This document shows, piece after piece, positions 1 through 9,725 of a DNA stretch of 64,000 bases. Source of the stretch: Chelatococcus sambhunathii (GTDB lineage Bacteria > Pseudomonadota > Alphaproteobacteria > Rhizobiales > Methylopilaceae); assembly GCA_031316315.1 (NCBI GenBank), contig JADBEO010000013.1, positions 32,245-96,244 on the forward strand. Direction: 5' to 3'. Each line of letters starts with the position of its first letter. The first letter of the stretch is position 1. Below the pieces are notes generated by a model. That model searched no databases. It was given only the letters and a program-made list of their open reading frames with translations, and was not told the origin of the DNA. The translations under genes were made by a program, and so were the position numbers.

Positions 1-15
1 TCCGTCGTTTGAACC

Positions 16-33
16 GCCGAACGTCCGTTCGGC
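16..33. terminator. hairpin downstream of thiD
   Basis: An 8-bp perfect inverted repeat (GCCGAACG / CGTTCGGC, 2-nt spacer) lies 14 bases beyond the thiD stop codon. It could end the thiD transcript, but no U-run follows on the minus strand, so this rests on position and symmetry only. Confidence 0.3.
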
Positions 34-46
34 ATGCCGGACGACG

Positions 47-877
47 CTAGTCCCCCGCGTCCCGAGGCGCAACCCTGGTCCACCAGTCGTGGAAGTGATG
101 CACCGGGCCATTTCCCCGCCCAATGTCGAGTTGGTCGGCGGCGGCGATCGCCGACGCGACATAGGCCTTCGCGTCACAGGCCGACTGCTCCAGAGGCTTT
201 CCGCGCGCGAGCCCGGCCGCGATCGCTGACGACAGCGTGCAGCCGGTGCCATGTGTGTTGCGGGTGCCGACACGCGGCGCGGGCAGACGTACGGTCTCGG
301 CGTTCGAGCCAACGAGGAGGTCGACGCTCTCGGACCCGTCCCCGTGTCCTCCCTTCATCAGCACGGCGCGCGGCCCGAGCGCGAGCAGCGCGCGGCCCTG
401 CGCCTCCATCGCCTGCTCGGTGCGCGCCTCGGCCTCGCCCAGCAGTTCGGCGGCCTCCGGCAGATTGGGCGTCAGCACGAGGGCCAGCGGCAGCAGGCGC
501 GCGCGGAGCGTCTCGATTGCGTCTTCCGCCAGCAACCGCGCGCCGGAGGTCGCGATCATCACCGGATCGACGACGACGTTCTCCGCGCCGCGGCGGATCA
601 AGGCGTCTGCGATCGCGGCGATCGATTCGGAGCGCGAGACCATGCCGATCTTCACGGCGCCCACGGCGAGGTCGTCCATTACGGCGTCGATCTGGGCCGT
701 GATGAAGTCGGCCGGAACGTCATGGATGGCGGAGACGCCGCGCGTGTTCTGCGCAGTCAGCGCGACGAGCGCCGAGGCGCCGTAGACCCCGAGCGCCGAG
801 AACGTTTTTAGGTCCGCCTGGATCCCGGCGCCGCCGGAGGAGTCCGAGCCGGCGATGGTGAGGGCGATGGGCGTCAT
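47..877 (-). CDS. thiD: hydroxymethylpyrimidine/phosphomethylpyrimidine kinase
   Basis: Cytoplasmic ThiD kinase of thiamine synthesis, which phosphorylates HMP to HMP-P and then HMP-PP using ATP. The N-terminus [20 protein letters not shown] is the family signature, and [20 protein letters not shown] near the C-terminus holds the GTGC anion hole and catalytic Cys region. Length of about 276 residues is normal. The ATG at 877 is preferred over one nine codons upstream because the conserved beta strand begins directly after it. The gene is followed downstream by a small hairpin. No other thiamine genes or THI-box are visible here. Confidence 0.95.
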   Translation of the reverse strand: MTPIALTIAGSDSSGGAGIQADLKTFSALGVYGASALVALTAQNTRGVSAIHDVPADFITAQIDAVMDDLAVGAVKIGMVSRSESIAAIADALIRRGAENVVVDPVMIATSGARLLAEDAIETLRARLLPLALVLTPNLPEAAELLGEAEARTEQAMEAQGRALLALGPRAVLMKGGHGDGSESVDLLVGSNAETVRLPAPRVGTRNTHGTGCTLSSAIAAGLARGKPLEQSACDAKAYVASAIAAADQLDIGRGNGPVHHFHDWWTRVAPRDAGD

Positions 878-935
878 CTGGCCGGCTCCGCGCTGACTGC
901 GCATCCCTTAGCGGCGCGGGGGGTCCCCGCCAAGC

Positions 936-1880
936 TCAGCCCGTCGGCGATTCGGGCGCGGCCTTCCGGACGCGGGCGCGCTTGATGCCGAGCTGATGCT
1001 CCCGGATCGCCACGGCGACGCCCGAGCCGACGACGATCGCGCCGCCTACCAAGGTCCAGAATGAGGGCAGGTCGCCGAACGCGACGAAGCCGATTGCGAT
1101 CGCCCACAGGATCGTCGAATATTCGAACGGCGCGATCAGCGAGGCGTCGGCGCGGCGATAGCTTTCGGTCAGCAGGATCTGCGCGACGCCGCCGACGCAT
1201 CCGGTCGCGACGAGAAGCAGCCCCGTCCGCCAGCCCGGCCAGGTCCAGCCCAGAATCGGCGCGGTGGCGAGGCCTGCGACCGCCGACCAGACAGAGAAGT
1301 AGAATACGATGGTGCCTGTGCCTTCGGTCCCGGTCAGCCGGCGGATCTGGATCATGGCGCCGGCCGTCAGAGCCGTCGCGCCGAGCGCGAAGGCGGCGCC
1401 GAGAGCGGTCTCGTCAGCCCCGCCGGCGCCCGAAACCAGCGCGGCGAGGGCGCCGGTCGAAAGCTGCGGCCATAGGATCACGAGCACGCCGAGAAGGCCG
1501 ACGCCGACCGCGGTCCAGCGCATGGCATGGATGCGCTCGCGAAGCAGGATGGCCGCGAACACCACCACGAACAGCGGCGACGCGTAGCCGAGCGCGGTCG
1601 CATCGGGCAGCGGCAGCCGCGCGAGGCCCGCGAACATCAGGAACATGGACGACACGCCGATCATCGAGCGCAGCATGTGCCCGGCATGGCGCTCGGTGCG
1701 CATCGCCGCCCGCAGCACGCCGCGCCACTTCAGCCAGGTAACGATAGGGATCAGCGCGAAGAAGGATCGCGCGAACACGATCTCGCCGAGCGGCGTCTCG
1801 TCCGCGACGGCGCGCACGAGAGCCGCCATCACCGTGAACAGGAAGGCGGACAGAAGCTTGAAGACGACGCCGAGGATCAT
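936..1880 (-). CDS. DMT/EamA family exporter
   Basis: Ten-helix drug/metabolite transporter of the inner membrane with two EamA repeats. The protein starts MILGVVFKLLSAFLFTVM and has the usual repeat pattern of hydrophobic helices, including LPLPDATALGYASPLFVVV at the end of the first EamA unit. About 314 residues is normal for the family. A GTG at 2030 would add 50 residues of charged, low-complexity sequence overlapping the divergent thioesterase gene, so the internal ATG is preferred. Substrate is unknown; related proteins export amino acids or metabolites. It ends 58 bases before the thiD start on the same strand and may share its transcript. Confidence 0.85.
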   Translation of the reverse strand: MILGVVFKLLSAFLFTVMAALVRAVADETPLGEIVFARSFFALIPIVTWLKWRGVLRAAMRTERHAGHMLRSMIGVSSMFLMFAGLARLPLPDATALGYASPLFVVVFAAILLRERIHAMRWTAVGVGLLGVLVILWPQLSTGALAALVSGAGGADETALGAAFALGATALTAGAMIQIRRLTGTEGTGTIVFYFSVWSAVAGLATAPILGWTWPGWRTGLLLVATGCVGGVAQILLTESYRRADASLIAPFEYSTILWAIAIGFVAFGDLPSFWTLVGGAIVVGSGVAVAIREHQLGIKRARVRKAAPESPTG

Positions 1881-1987
1881 GCGGTAAGCGGTGCGATCGG
1901 AAAAGCGCGGGCGCCGATGCGCATCGCGTCGCGGGCCGTCTAGCATGCCAGGGCCGCCGCGGGCGCCGTCCGGGCCGCAACGCGGCG

Positions 1988-2435
<448 letters not shown>

Positions 2436-2455
<20 letters not shown>

Positions 2456-3203
2456 TCCGGGGCGCGGGCCTGCCCTTCCCCCGTTCCGTCTCGTGATCCT
2501 GCGGACGGAGCCAGCGCGCCACCATCCAACAGAGCAACGCCCAGGCCGCGCCAAGCGACCAGCCCGCGAGCACGTCGGTCGGATAATGCACGCCGAGAAA
2601 CACCCGGCTGACGCCGATCGCCAAGGTGAGCAGCACCGAGACGGTCAAGATGTAGCCGCGGAGCGCCCAACGCGGCTCCGACTGCGCCAGAAGCGCGCCG
2701 ATCGTGAGATAGATGACGGCGGACGACATGGCGTGCCCGCTCGGAAAGCTGAGCGACTGCACTGAAACGAGGTGCTCGACCATGTCAGGTCTCGGCCGCG
2801 CGAAACCGATCTTAAGCCCGGCGTTCAGCAGCGCGCCGCCAGTGATCGCGATGGAGAGGAACAGCGCGCTGGCGTAGCGCCGCGCCACGAGGAAATAGGT
2901 GATCGCCAGCACCGACAGCAGCGTCAGGACCGGCACGCTGCCGAGGCTCGTCAGATCGATCATCGCGCCTTCGAGCCAGTGCGGCCCGATCGGCTGCTTC
3001 GGATCACCCGCCTGCCTGAGCGCAAGCAGGATCGCGCTATCGAAGTCGTGGGTCTCGCCCTCGACCATCTCGTCCGCGATCTTGACGAAGGCGAAGCCGA
3101 GACCGGCGACGCCGGCAAAACCGATAAGTGGGCCGAACTCCGGCAGCCGCCATGACGCGATCCGTGACTGCGTCGAAGGCGGGGCTTTCTCGCTGAGGCT
3201 CAC
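2436..3203 (-). CDS. PAP2 family membrane phosphatase
   Basis: Integral membrane phosphatase of the type 2 phosphatidic acid phosphatase family, 255 residues with about six hydrophobic segments. The three-part active site is present: KIGFARPRP (motif 1), SFPSGHAMSS (motif 2, His) and SRVFLGVHYPTDVLAG (motif 3, Arg and His). Such enzymes dephosphorylate lipid phosphates or undecaprenyl pyrophosphate on the periplasmic side. Which of these applies is not resolvable. The C-terminal tail is basic and proline-rich. Confidence 0.92.
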
Positions 3204-3278
3204 TTTTCCGTCTATCCTGCTCGTCGGATCCAGGATGAACCTAGCGCCCGAGCAGCCGGAATCGAGCGCAGCGTCCGG

Positions 3279-3662
3279 TCAGCCGCGGCCTTCCTCGGTC
3301 ACATCTTTCGGCGCCTCGCCCGTGCGCTGCTGGCCAGTCTCGACCTTCTCCGCCTCGCCCTGCGTCCTGAGCTTGTTCTCGGTCGCCAGCTTGAGCTGCA
3401 TCAGCGCCTCGAGCGGATAGGGCTCGATGCCGGTCCCGCCGGTCGCGTCGATATGGCGGAAGATCTCGGAGCGCATCCGCGGATCCCAGAAGTGCTGGAT
3501 ATGGTCGAGGACGCCCGGGACCCGCTTCTCCTCGGGCTGGCTCTTGAAGAACCAGCCGATCTGGTTGGCCATGTAGATCAGGCGATCGAGCGTCGACTTG
3601 TGCGAGTGCTCCTCGTCGTGGAGGGCCTCGGCCATTCCTGCGGCGCCGGGTTGATGGCTCAT
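3279..3662 (-). CDS. fdsD: formate dehydrogenase subunit delta
   Basis: Small 127-residue protein matching FdsD, the accessory delta subunit of NAD-dependent, oxygen-tolerant molybdenum formate dehydrogenases. The conserved core is LDRLIYMANQIGWFFKS followed by an HIQHFWDPRMR helix and EALMQLK. In Rhodobacter, FdsD helps insertion of the bis-MGD cofactor into FdsA. Its ATG overlaps the fdhD stop by 4 bases (ATGA), so the two are translationally coupled. The C-terminal ~30 residues are hydrophilic and probably unstructured. Confidence 0.9.
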   Translation of the reverse strand: MSHQPGAAGMAEALHDEEHSHKSTLDRLIYMANQIGWFFKSQPEEKRVPGVLDHIQHFWDPRMRSEIFRHIDATGGTGIEPYPLEALMQLKLATENKLRTQGEAEKVETGQQRTGEAPKDVTEEGRG

Positions 3663-4504
3663 GATGCGGACGCTCCTGCGGGAACGGACTGCGCGCCGTC
3701 GACGACGCGGTGGGGATGGGTGAAGACTTCAAAGCCGTCGCCGCGGGCGATCGCGACGAGGGTGATCCCCGCCTCCTCGGCCATGCGCACGCCAAGCGCG
3801 GTTGGCGCGGAGACCGCGACCAACAGCGGCGCGCCGATCATCGCGGTCTTCTGGACCATCTCGACCGAGACGCGGCTGGACAGGACCACGAAGCCGTCGG
3901 AGGCGTCGACGCCCGTGCGGGCGAGATGCCCGGCCAACTTGTCGAGCGCGTTGTGGCGGCCGACGTCCTCGCGCGCAGCGACGAGACCTTCGCCGGGCCG
4001 GTAGAAGGCGGCGCCGTGCACCGCCCGCGTTTCGAAGTTGAGCGTCTGCGCGCGCTGCAGGGTTTCGAGCGCCGCGTGGATGTCGGCCGCGGTGAAGGCG
4101 CCTTCCGCCTCGACCCTGCGCGCGGGCTTCGCCGCCTGCTCCAGGCTGTCGACGCCGCACAGGCCGCAGCCGGTCGGCCCGGCGAGATTGCGGCGGCGGG
4201 AGCCGAGGGCGCGCGAGGGATCCTTGGCGAGCCACATACGGGCTTCGAGCCCGAGATCGTGGACGACGACGTCCAGGCTCTCGATCTCCGCCGCGTCGGA
4301 GACGATGCCCTCGGTCAGACTGAAGCCGACCGCGAAGTCCTCGACGTCCTGCGGGCTCGCCATCATGACCGCCTGCGTCGAGCCGTCATAGACCAGCGCG
4401 ATCGCGGTCTCTTCGGGCGTCGCGCGGTCCGCCGTCTCGCGCAGACGCCCGTCGCGCCAGACGGCGCGGGACAGACGGGCGACGGGGGGCGGAAGCGTGG
4501 TCAT
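3659..4504 (-). CDS. fdhD: formate dehydrogenase accessory sulfurtransferase FdhD
   Basis: FdhD (FdsC) transfers sulfur from IscS to the bis-MGD cofactor before it is inserted into FdsA. The 281-residue protein has the essential CxxC as GCGLCGVDSLEQ and the family signatures VGFSLTEGI, REDVGRHNALDKL and SSRVSVEMVQKT. It lies 199 bases downstream of fdsA on the same strand, separated by a palindromic repeat, and is coupled to fdsD. Function is assigned with high confidence. Confidence 0.97.
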   Translation of the reverse strand: MTTLPPPVARLSRAVWRDGRLRETADRATPEETAIALVYDGSTQAVMMASPQDVEDFAVGFSLTEGIVSDAAEIESLDVVVHDLGLEARMWLAKDPSRALGSRRRNLAGPTGCGLCGVDSLEQAAKPARRVEAEGAFTAADIHAALETLQRAQTLNFETRAVHGAAFYRPGEGLVAAREDVGRHNALDKLAGHLARTGVDASDGFVVLSSRVSVEMVQKTAMIGAPLLVAVSAPTALGVRMAEEAGITLVAIARGDGFEVFTHPHRVVDGAQSVPAGASAS

Positions 4505-4532
4505 CTGCGGGATATAGGTGTTCCAATCCCTC

Positions 4533-4622
4533 GTCCCGGCCTTGAGCCGGGACCCAGACGCGCCGAGGGCTAACTTACCTTATGGACGGTCGCGGTTCTG
4601 GGTCCCGGCTCAAGGCCGGGAC
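4533..4622. repeat. intergenic palindromic repeat
   Basis: Two perfect 26-base arms (4533-4558 and 4597-4622) face each other across 38 bases. The arms begin GTCCCGGCCTTGAGCCGGGA and contain their own smaller dyad. The repeat sits between fdsA and fdhD inside the FDH gene run and would form a strong hairpin in the mRNA. It is REP-like in type; a distinct, longer palindromic element lies at 63711-63853. It might limit downstream expression or stabilise the upstream mRNA. Confidence 0.8.
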
Positions 4623-4702
4623 AAGAGCGCAGCAGCTCTGCGCAAACTCATCAACGCGATCCCGGATCGGCGCTGTCGCGCCGTCCGGGATGACGCAGCG
4701 TG

Positions 4703-7543
4703 TTACTCCGCGGCTTCCGCCATGATGCGGCGGCTGAGCTTGGAGTGCTCCTCATACTCCTCCTGCCAAGCGGACGGGCCGTTGGACGGCGCCACCTGCA
4801 CGGCGGTAACCTTGTATTCCGGACAGTTCGTCGCCCAGTCGGAGAAGTCGGTCGTGATGACGTTCGCCTGCGTGTTCGGGTGGTGGAACGTCGTGTAGAC
4901 GACCCCTGGCGCCACGCGGTCGGTGATGAGCGCGCGGAGCGAGGTCTCGCCGGCGCGGCTCCGGAGAGTCACCCAGTCGCCGTCGCGAATGCCGCGGTCC
5001 TCGGCGTCCACCGGATGGATCTCCAGCCGGTCTTCCTCGTGCCAGCGCGAGTTCTCTGTGCGGCGGGTCTGCGCGCCGACATTGTACTGGCTGAGGATGC
5101 GGCCCGTGGTGAGCAGCAGCGGGAAGCGCGGTCCGACCTTCTCGTCGGTGCCGACATACTCCGTGATGACGAAGTTGCCCTTGCCGCGCACGAAGCCGCC
5201 GATGTGCATGGTCGGCGTGCCTTCCGGCGCCTTCTCGTTGCAGGGCCACTGGATCGAGCCGAGCTCCTCCAGCCGCTTGAACGACACCCCGGCGAAGCTT
5301 GGCGTGGACGCCGCGACTTCGTCCATGATCTCGGAGGGATGGCTGTAGTCCATCTCGTAGCCCATCGCCTTGGCGAGGAGCAGGGTGATCTCCCAGTCGG
5401 CGTAGCCGTTCTTCGGCGCCATCACCTTCGTCACGCGCTGGATGCGGCGTTCGGCGTTGGTGAAGGTGCCGTCCTTCTCAAGGAAGGAGCAGCCCGGCAG
5501 GAAGACATGGGCGTAGTTCGCGGTCTCGTTCAGGAACAGGTCCTGCACGACGACGCATTCCATCGCCTTGAGGCCGCCGATGACGTGCTTGGCGTCGGGA
5601 TCGGACTGCGCGATGTCCTCGCCCTGCACATAGAGGCCCTTGAAGGTGCCGTCGACGGCCGCGTCCAGCATGTTGGGGATGCGCAGGCCGGGCTCCGGAT
5701 CCAGCGGAACGCCCCACAGCTGCTCGTACTGCAGGCGCGTCTCGTCGTCGGAGACATGGCGGTAGCCCGGATATTCGTGCGGGAACGAGCCCATGTCGCA
5801 CGAACCCTGCACGTTGTTCTGGCCGCGCAGCGGGTTCACGCCGACGCCCTCGCGGCCGATGTTGCCGGTCGCCATCGCAAGGTTCGCGATGCCGAGAACG
5901 GTGGTCGAACCCTGGCTATGCTCGGTGACGCCGAGGCCGTAGTAGATCGCGGCGTTGCCGCCGGTCGCGTAGAGCCGAGCCGCCTCGCGGATCAGATTGG
6001 CCGGAACGCCCGTGGTGAGCTCGACCGCCTCAGGCGAGTGGCGCTCCTCGGAGACGAACTCGGCCCAGGCCTCGAAGGTCTCCATGTCGGCCTCGGCGCG
6101 CACGAACTCCTCGTTGACAAGGCCTTCGGTCACGACGACATGGGCGAGCGCGGTGACGATCGCGACGTTGGTGCCGGGCTTCAGCGGCAGATGGAAGTCC
6201 GCGCGGATGTGCGGGCTCTTCACAAGGTCGATGCGGCGCGGATCGATGACGATCAGCTTGGCGCCCTGACGCAGTCGCTTCTTCATGCGGCTGCCGAACA
6301 CCGGATGGCCGTCGGTCGGGTTGGCGCCGATGACCAGGATGACGTCGGAGTGCTCGACCGAGTCGAAGTCCTGCGTGCCGGCGGAGGTGCCGAAGGCCGT
6401 CTTCAGGCCGTAGCCGGTCGGCGAGTGGCAGACGCGGGCGCAGGTGTCGACATTGTTGTTGCCGAAGCCGGCGCGGACCAGCTTCTGGACCAGATAGGTC
6501 TCCTCGTTCGTGCAGCGCGACGAGGTGATGCCGCCGATCGACGAGCGGCCGTACTGGCCCTGGATGCGCTTGAACTCGGAGGCGGTGTACTCGATCGCCT
6601 CCTCCCACGAGACCTCACGCCACGGATCGGTGATCTTGGCGCGGATCATCGGCTTCAGGATGCGGTCCTTGTGGGTGGCGTAGCCATAGGCGAACCGGCC
6701 CTTGACGCAGCTGTGGCCGTGGTTCGCCTTGCCGTCCTTGTAGGGCATCATGCGCACGAGCTCGTCGCCGCGCATCTCGGCCTTGAAGGTGCAGCCGACG
6801 CCGCAGTAGGCGCAGGTGGTCACGACCGAATGCTCGGGCGTGCCGATCTCGGCGACCGACTTCTCCTGAAGCGTCGCGGTCGGGCAGGCCTGCACGCAGG
6901 CGCCGCAGGACACGCATTCGGAGGTGATGAAGGGCTCGTCCATGCCGGCCGACACGCGGCTGTCGAAGCCGCGGCCCGAGATGGTCAGCGCGAAGGTGCC
7001 CTGCACCTCCTCGCAGGCCCGCACGCAGCGCGAGCAAACGATGCACTTCGACGGGTCGTAGGTGAAGTAAGGGTTCGACTCGTCTTTCTTGGAGACGATG
7101 TGGTTCTCGCCCTCGTAGCCGTAGCGCACCTCGCGCAGGCCGACGACGCCCGCCATGTCCTGCAGCTCGCAGTCGCCGTTGGCCGAGCAGGTCAGGCAGT
7201 CGAGCGGGTGGTCGGAGATGTAGAGCTCCATGACGCCCTTGCGCAGCTGCTTCAGCCGCGGCGTCTGGGTCTTCACCACGATGCCCTCGGCGACCGGGGT
7301 CGTGCAGGAGGCCGGCGTGCCGTTGCGGCCCTCGATCTCGACCAGGCAGAGGCGGCAGGAGCCAAAGGCCTCGACCGAGTCGGTCGCGCAGAGCTTGGGG
7401 ATCTCGTTGTTGAGCTCCATCGCCGCGCGCATGATCGAGGTGCCCTCGGGCACTGAGACCTTCTGGCCGTCGATGGTCAGCGTCACGCGCTTCTCGGACT
7501 TCGAGACCGGCGTGCCGTAGTCGATTTCCTGGATGAGGGCCAT
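4703..7543 (-). CDS. fdsA: NAD-dependent formate dehydrogenase, catalytic alpha subunit
   Basis: About 946-residue molybdenum (or tungsten) bis-MGD subunit oxidising formate to CO2. Order of domains: N-terminal 2Fe-2S domain (residues ~10-85, Cys in LCATDSVEAFGSCRLCLVEI), NuoG-type His/Cys 4Fe-4S segment, two 4Fe-4S clusters (CIVCSRCVRACEEV and CVSCGACVQACPT), the CAYCGVGC cluster before the Mo domain, then the molybdopterin domain. DTCARVCHSPTGYGL supplies a Cys metal ligand in place of selenocysteine. The ATG at 7543 (ALIQEIDYG) is preferred because an upstream ATG at 7558 would overlap fdsB. Third gene of the fdsGBA run. Confidence 0.97.
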   Translation of the reverse strand: MALIQEIDYGTPVSKSEKRVTLTIDGQKVSVPEGTSIMRAAMELNNEIPKLCATDSVEAFGSCRLCLVEIEGRNGTPASCTTPVAEGIVVKTQTPRLKQLRKGVMELYISDHPLDCLTCSANGDCELQDMAGVVGLREVRYGYEGENHIVSKKDESNPYFTYDPSKCIVCSRCVRACEEVQGTFALTISGRGFDSRVSAGMDEPFITSECVSCGACVQACPTATLQEKSVAEIGTPEHSVVTTCAYCGVGCTFKAEMRGDELVRMMPYKDGKANHGHSCVKGRFAYGYATHKDRILKPMIRAKITDPWREVSWEEAIEYTASEFKRIQGQYGRSSIGGITSSRCTNEETYLVQKLVRAGFGNNNVDTCARVCHSPTGYGLKTAFGTSAGTQDFDSVEHSDVILVIGANPTDGHPVFGSRMKKRLRQGAKLIVIDPRRIDLVKSPHIRADFHLPLKPGTNVAIVTALAHVVVTEGLVNEEFVRAEADMETFEAWAEFVSEERHSPEAVELTTGVPANLIREAARLYATGGNAAIYYGLGVTEHSQGSTTVLGIANLAMATGNIGREGVGVNPLRGQNNVQGSCDMGSFPHEYPGYRHVSDDETRLQYEQLWGVPLDPEPGLRIPNMLDAAVDGTFKGLYVQGEDIAQSDPDAKHVIGGLKAMECVVVQDLFLNETANYAHVFLPGCSFLEKDGTFTNAERRIQRVTKVMAPKNGYADWEITLLLAKAMGYEMDYSHPSEIMDEVAASTPSFAGVSFKRLEELGSIQWPCNEKAPEGTPTMHIGGFVRGKGNFVITEYVGTDEKVGPRFPLLLTTGRILSQYNVGAQTRRTENSRWHEEDRLEIHPVDAEDRGIRDGDWVTLRSRAGETSLRALITDRVAPGVVYTTFHHPNTQANVITTDFSDWATNCPEYKVTAVQVAPSNGPSAWQEEYEEHSKLSRRIMAEAAE

Positions 7544-7554
7544 GTGCTTCCTCC

Positions 7555-9111
7555 TCACTCCGCCGCGACGGACAGGTGGCCCCGTCCAAAGTCTTCGGGG
7601 AAATGGGTGATCGCGCTCATCACGGGATACGGGGTGAAGCCGCCGAGCGCGCAGAGTGAGCCGAGCTTCATCGTATGGCAGAGGTCTTCGACGACCTGCA
7701 GATTGCGTTCGCGGTCTTGGCCCGCGATCACCTTGTCCAACGTTTCAACGCCGCGTGTGGATCCAATGCGGCAGGGCGTGCACTTTCCGCAGCTCTCGAC
7801 GGCGCAGAACTCCATGGCGAAGCGCGCCATGCGGGCCATGTCGACGTCCTCGTCAAAGATCACCACGCCGCCGTGGCCGATCAGCGCGTCGATCTTCGTG
7901 AAGGCCTCGTAGTCGAACGGCGTGTCGAACTGATGGCGCGGCAGATAGGCGCCGAGGGGGCCGCCGACCTGCACGGCGCGGATCGGCTTGCCGGTGAAGG
8001 TGCCGCCCGCGACGTCCTCGAGGAGCTCGCCGAGCGTGATGCCGAAGGCGATCTCGAACAGGCCGCCATGCTTGACGTTGCCGGCGAGCTGGATCGGCAT
8101 CGTGCCGCGCGAGCGGCCGAAGCCGACGTCGGCGTAGGTCTTCGCGCCGTTCGCGAGGATGAATGGCACCGAGCAGAGCGACACGACGTTGTTGATGACG
8201 GTCGGCCGGCCGAACAGGCCCTTGTGCGCCGGCAGCGGCGGCTTGGCGCGGACGAGCCCGCGCTTGCCCTCGATGCTCTCGAGCAGCGAGGTCTCCTCGC
8301 CGCAGACATAGGCGCCTGCGCCTTCGCGGACCTCCATGTCGAAGTCGTAGTCCGAGCCGGCGACGCGCTGGCCGAGATAACCCGCCTTGCGCGCGACTTT
8401 AATCGCCGCGTTCATCGCCTTGATGGCGTGCGGATATTCGGAGCGGCAGTAGACGTAGCCCTTGGTCGCCCCGACGCCGATGCCGGCGATCGTCATGCCC
8501 TCGATGAGGGTGAAGGGATCGCCCTCCATGATCATGCGGTCGGCGAAGGTCCCCGAGTCTCCCTCGTCCGCGTTGCAGACGATGTACTTCTGCTGCGGCG
8601 GCGTCTGGCCGACGGTGCGCCACTTGATGCCGGTCGGGAAGCCTGCGCCGCCGCGGCCGCGCAGGCCTGACTCGAAGACCTCCTCGACGGTGGCCGGGCC
8701 GCCGAGCGCGATCGCGCGCTCAAGACCCTTGTAGCCGCCATTTGCGCGATACTCGTCGAGCGAGATCGGGTCGATCAGGCCGCAGCGCGCGAAAGTGAAG
8801 CGCTGCTGGCGCTTGAAGAAGGGGATCTCTTCCGGATCGCCGAGCCGCAGTTCGTGGCCCTTGCCGTCGAGAAAGCCGGCGTCGAGAAGGCCGGGAACGT
8901 CCCTGGCCTTGACCGGGCCATAGGCGATGCGGCCTGCGGAGGTGACGACCTCCACCATCGGCTCGAGCCAATGCATGCCGCGCGAGCCGTTGCGCGTGAT
9001 CTGGACGTCGAGCCCCCGGGCGCGGAACGCCTCTTCGAAGGCCTTCGCGACCCGGTCCGCGCCGAGAGCGACGGCGGCGGCGTCGCCCGGAACGTAGATT
9101 CGCGCGGTCAT
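7555..9111 (-). CDS. fdsB: formate dehydrogenase beta subunit, NADH site
   Basis: Diaphorase subunit combining a NuoE-like thioredoxin-fold N-terminus with a NuoF-like domain that binds FMN, NAD and a 4Fe-4S cluster. Motifs visible: GLRGRGGAGFPTGIKW (NADH/FMN), CNADEGDSGTFADR, GAGAYVCGEETSLL and CGKCTPCRIGSTRG (4Fe-4S Cys ligands). About 518 residues, as in FdsB. The ATG at 9111 overlaps the fdsG stop (ATGA), which decides the start. It passes electrons from FdsA clusters to NAD+. Confidence 0.96.
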   Translation of the reverse strand: MTARIYVPGDAAAVALGADRVAKAFEEAFRARGLDVQITRNGSRGMHWLEPMVEVVTSAGRIAYGPVKARDVPGLLDAGFLDGKGHELRLGDPEEIPFFKRQQRFTFARCGLIDPISLDEYRANGGYKGLERAIALGGPATVEEVFESGLRGRGGAGFPTGIKWRTVGQTPPQQKYIVCNADEGDSGTFADRMIMEGDPFTLIEGMTIAGIGVGATKGYVYCRSEYPHAIKAMNAAIKVARKAGYLGQRVAGSDYDFDMEVREGAGAYVCGEETSLLESIEGKRGLVRAKPPLPAHKGLFGRPTVINNVVSLCSVPFILANGAKTYADVGFGRSRGTMPIQLAGNVKHGGLFEIAFGITLGELLEDVAGGTFTGKPIRAVQVGGPLGAYLPRHQFDTPFDYEAFTKIDALIGHGGVVIFDEDVDMARMARFAMEFCAVESCGKCTPCRIGSTRGVETLDKVIAGQDRERNLQVVEDLCHTMKLGSLCALGGFTPYPVMSAITHFPEDFGRGHLSVAAE

Positions 9112-9614
9112 GAACGGCACTCCGCCGCAATCTCGTCGACCGCCTCGTCGTCGAGACGGCCGACGAGGCGGCCATTCACCATGGCTGAAGGCGCGCAGGA
9201 GCAGAGGCCGAGGCAGTAGATCGGCTCAAGCGTCACCTGGCCGTCGGGGCGCGTCTCGCCGAAGGCGCAGTCGAGAGCCTTGGCGATGCGCTCCGAGGTC
9301 GCGTTTCCGCCCGCAGCCTGACACGCCTCGGCGACGCACACCTTCACGATATGCTTGCCCGCCGGCTCGTTCCGGAAATCGTGATAGAAGGTCATGCTGC
9401 CGTGGACTTCCGCGCGCGACAGGTTGAGCGCGTCGGCGATGAGAGGCACGGCGTCCTGCGGCACGTAGCCGAAGGTCTCCTGCATGGCGTGCAGGATCGG
9501 AAGGGTCGCCCCTTCCATTGCTAGATGATCGGCGATGATCTCCGAGCCGCGGGCGGGACTCCAGGCCTCGTGACGCCCGCGCGCCTCGCCGATCACGGCA
9601 TAGCCGCTCGACAT
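9108..9614 (-). CDS. fdsG: formate dehydrogenase gamma subunit (NuoE-like)
   Basis: 2Fe-2S thioredoxin-like subunit of about 168 residues. The four ligands are in VCVAEACQAAG and CLGLCSCAP, and the core helix GSMTFYHDF is typical of NuoE/FdsG. The ATG at 9614 has GGAGGA eight bases upstream. A TTG at 9632 would lie inside that ribosome binding site, so it was not chosen. First gene of the fdsGBA operon. Confidence 0.95.
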   Translation of the reverse strand: MSSGYAVIGEARGRHEAWSPARGSEIIADHLAMEGATLPILHAMQETFGYVPQDAVPLIADALNLSRAEVHGSMTFYHDFRNEPAGKHIVKVCVAEACQAAGGNATSERIAKALDCAFGETRPDGQVTLEPIYCLGLCSCAPSAMVNGRLVGRLDDEAVDEIAAECRS

Positions 9615-9699
9615 GAGGTCGCTCTCCTCCAAGGAATGACTTTATAGTTTTTCTTATCCCACAGAGTGGGTGTTCCTTACGGCCAGATCAATGCCGATG

Positions 9700-9721
9700 T
9701 TTCGTCGCTTGATCGACGAAA
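9700..9721. promoter_or_regulatory. palindrome between LysR gene and fdsG
   Basis: TTTCGTCG and CGACGAAA are perfect 8-base arms around a 6-base spacer, just downstream of the LysR stop and 86 bases before the fdsG start. The dyad has the size of a LysR-type operator and could equally be the terminator of the LysR gene. An AT-rich block (9643-9660) between it and fdsG may hold the fds promoter. Confidence 0.45.
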
Positions 9722-9725
9722 GCTA

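Noticed and set aside
4700..7456. Very long open frame (918 codons) on the plus strand opposite fdsA
   Set aside because: It is the antisense shadow of fdsA caused by strong GC bias at third positions. It is rich in Arg, Ala, His and Val without domain signals, while the minus strand encodes a complete FdsA.
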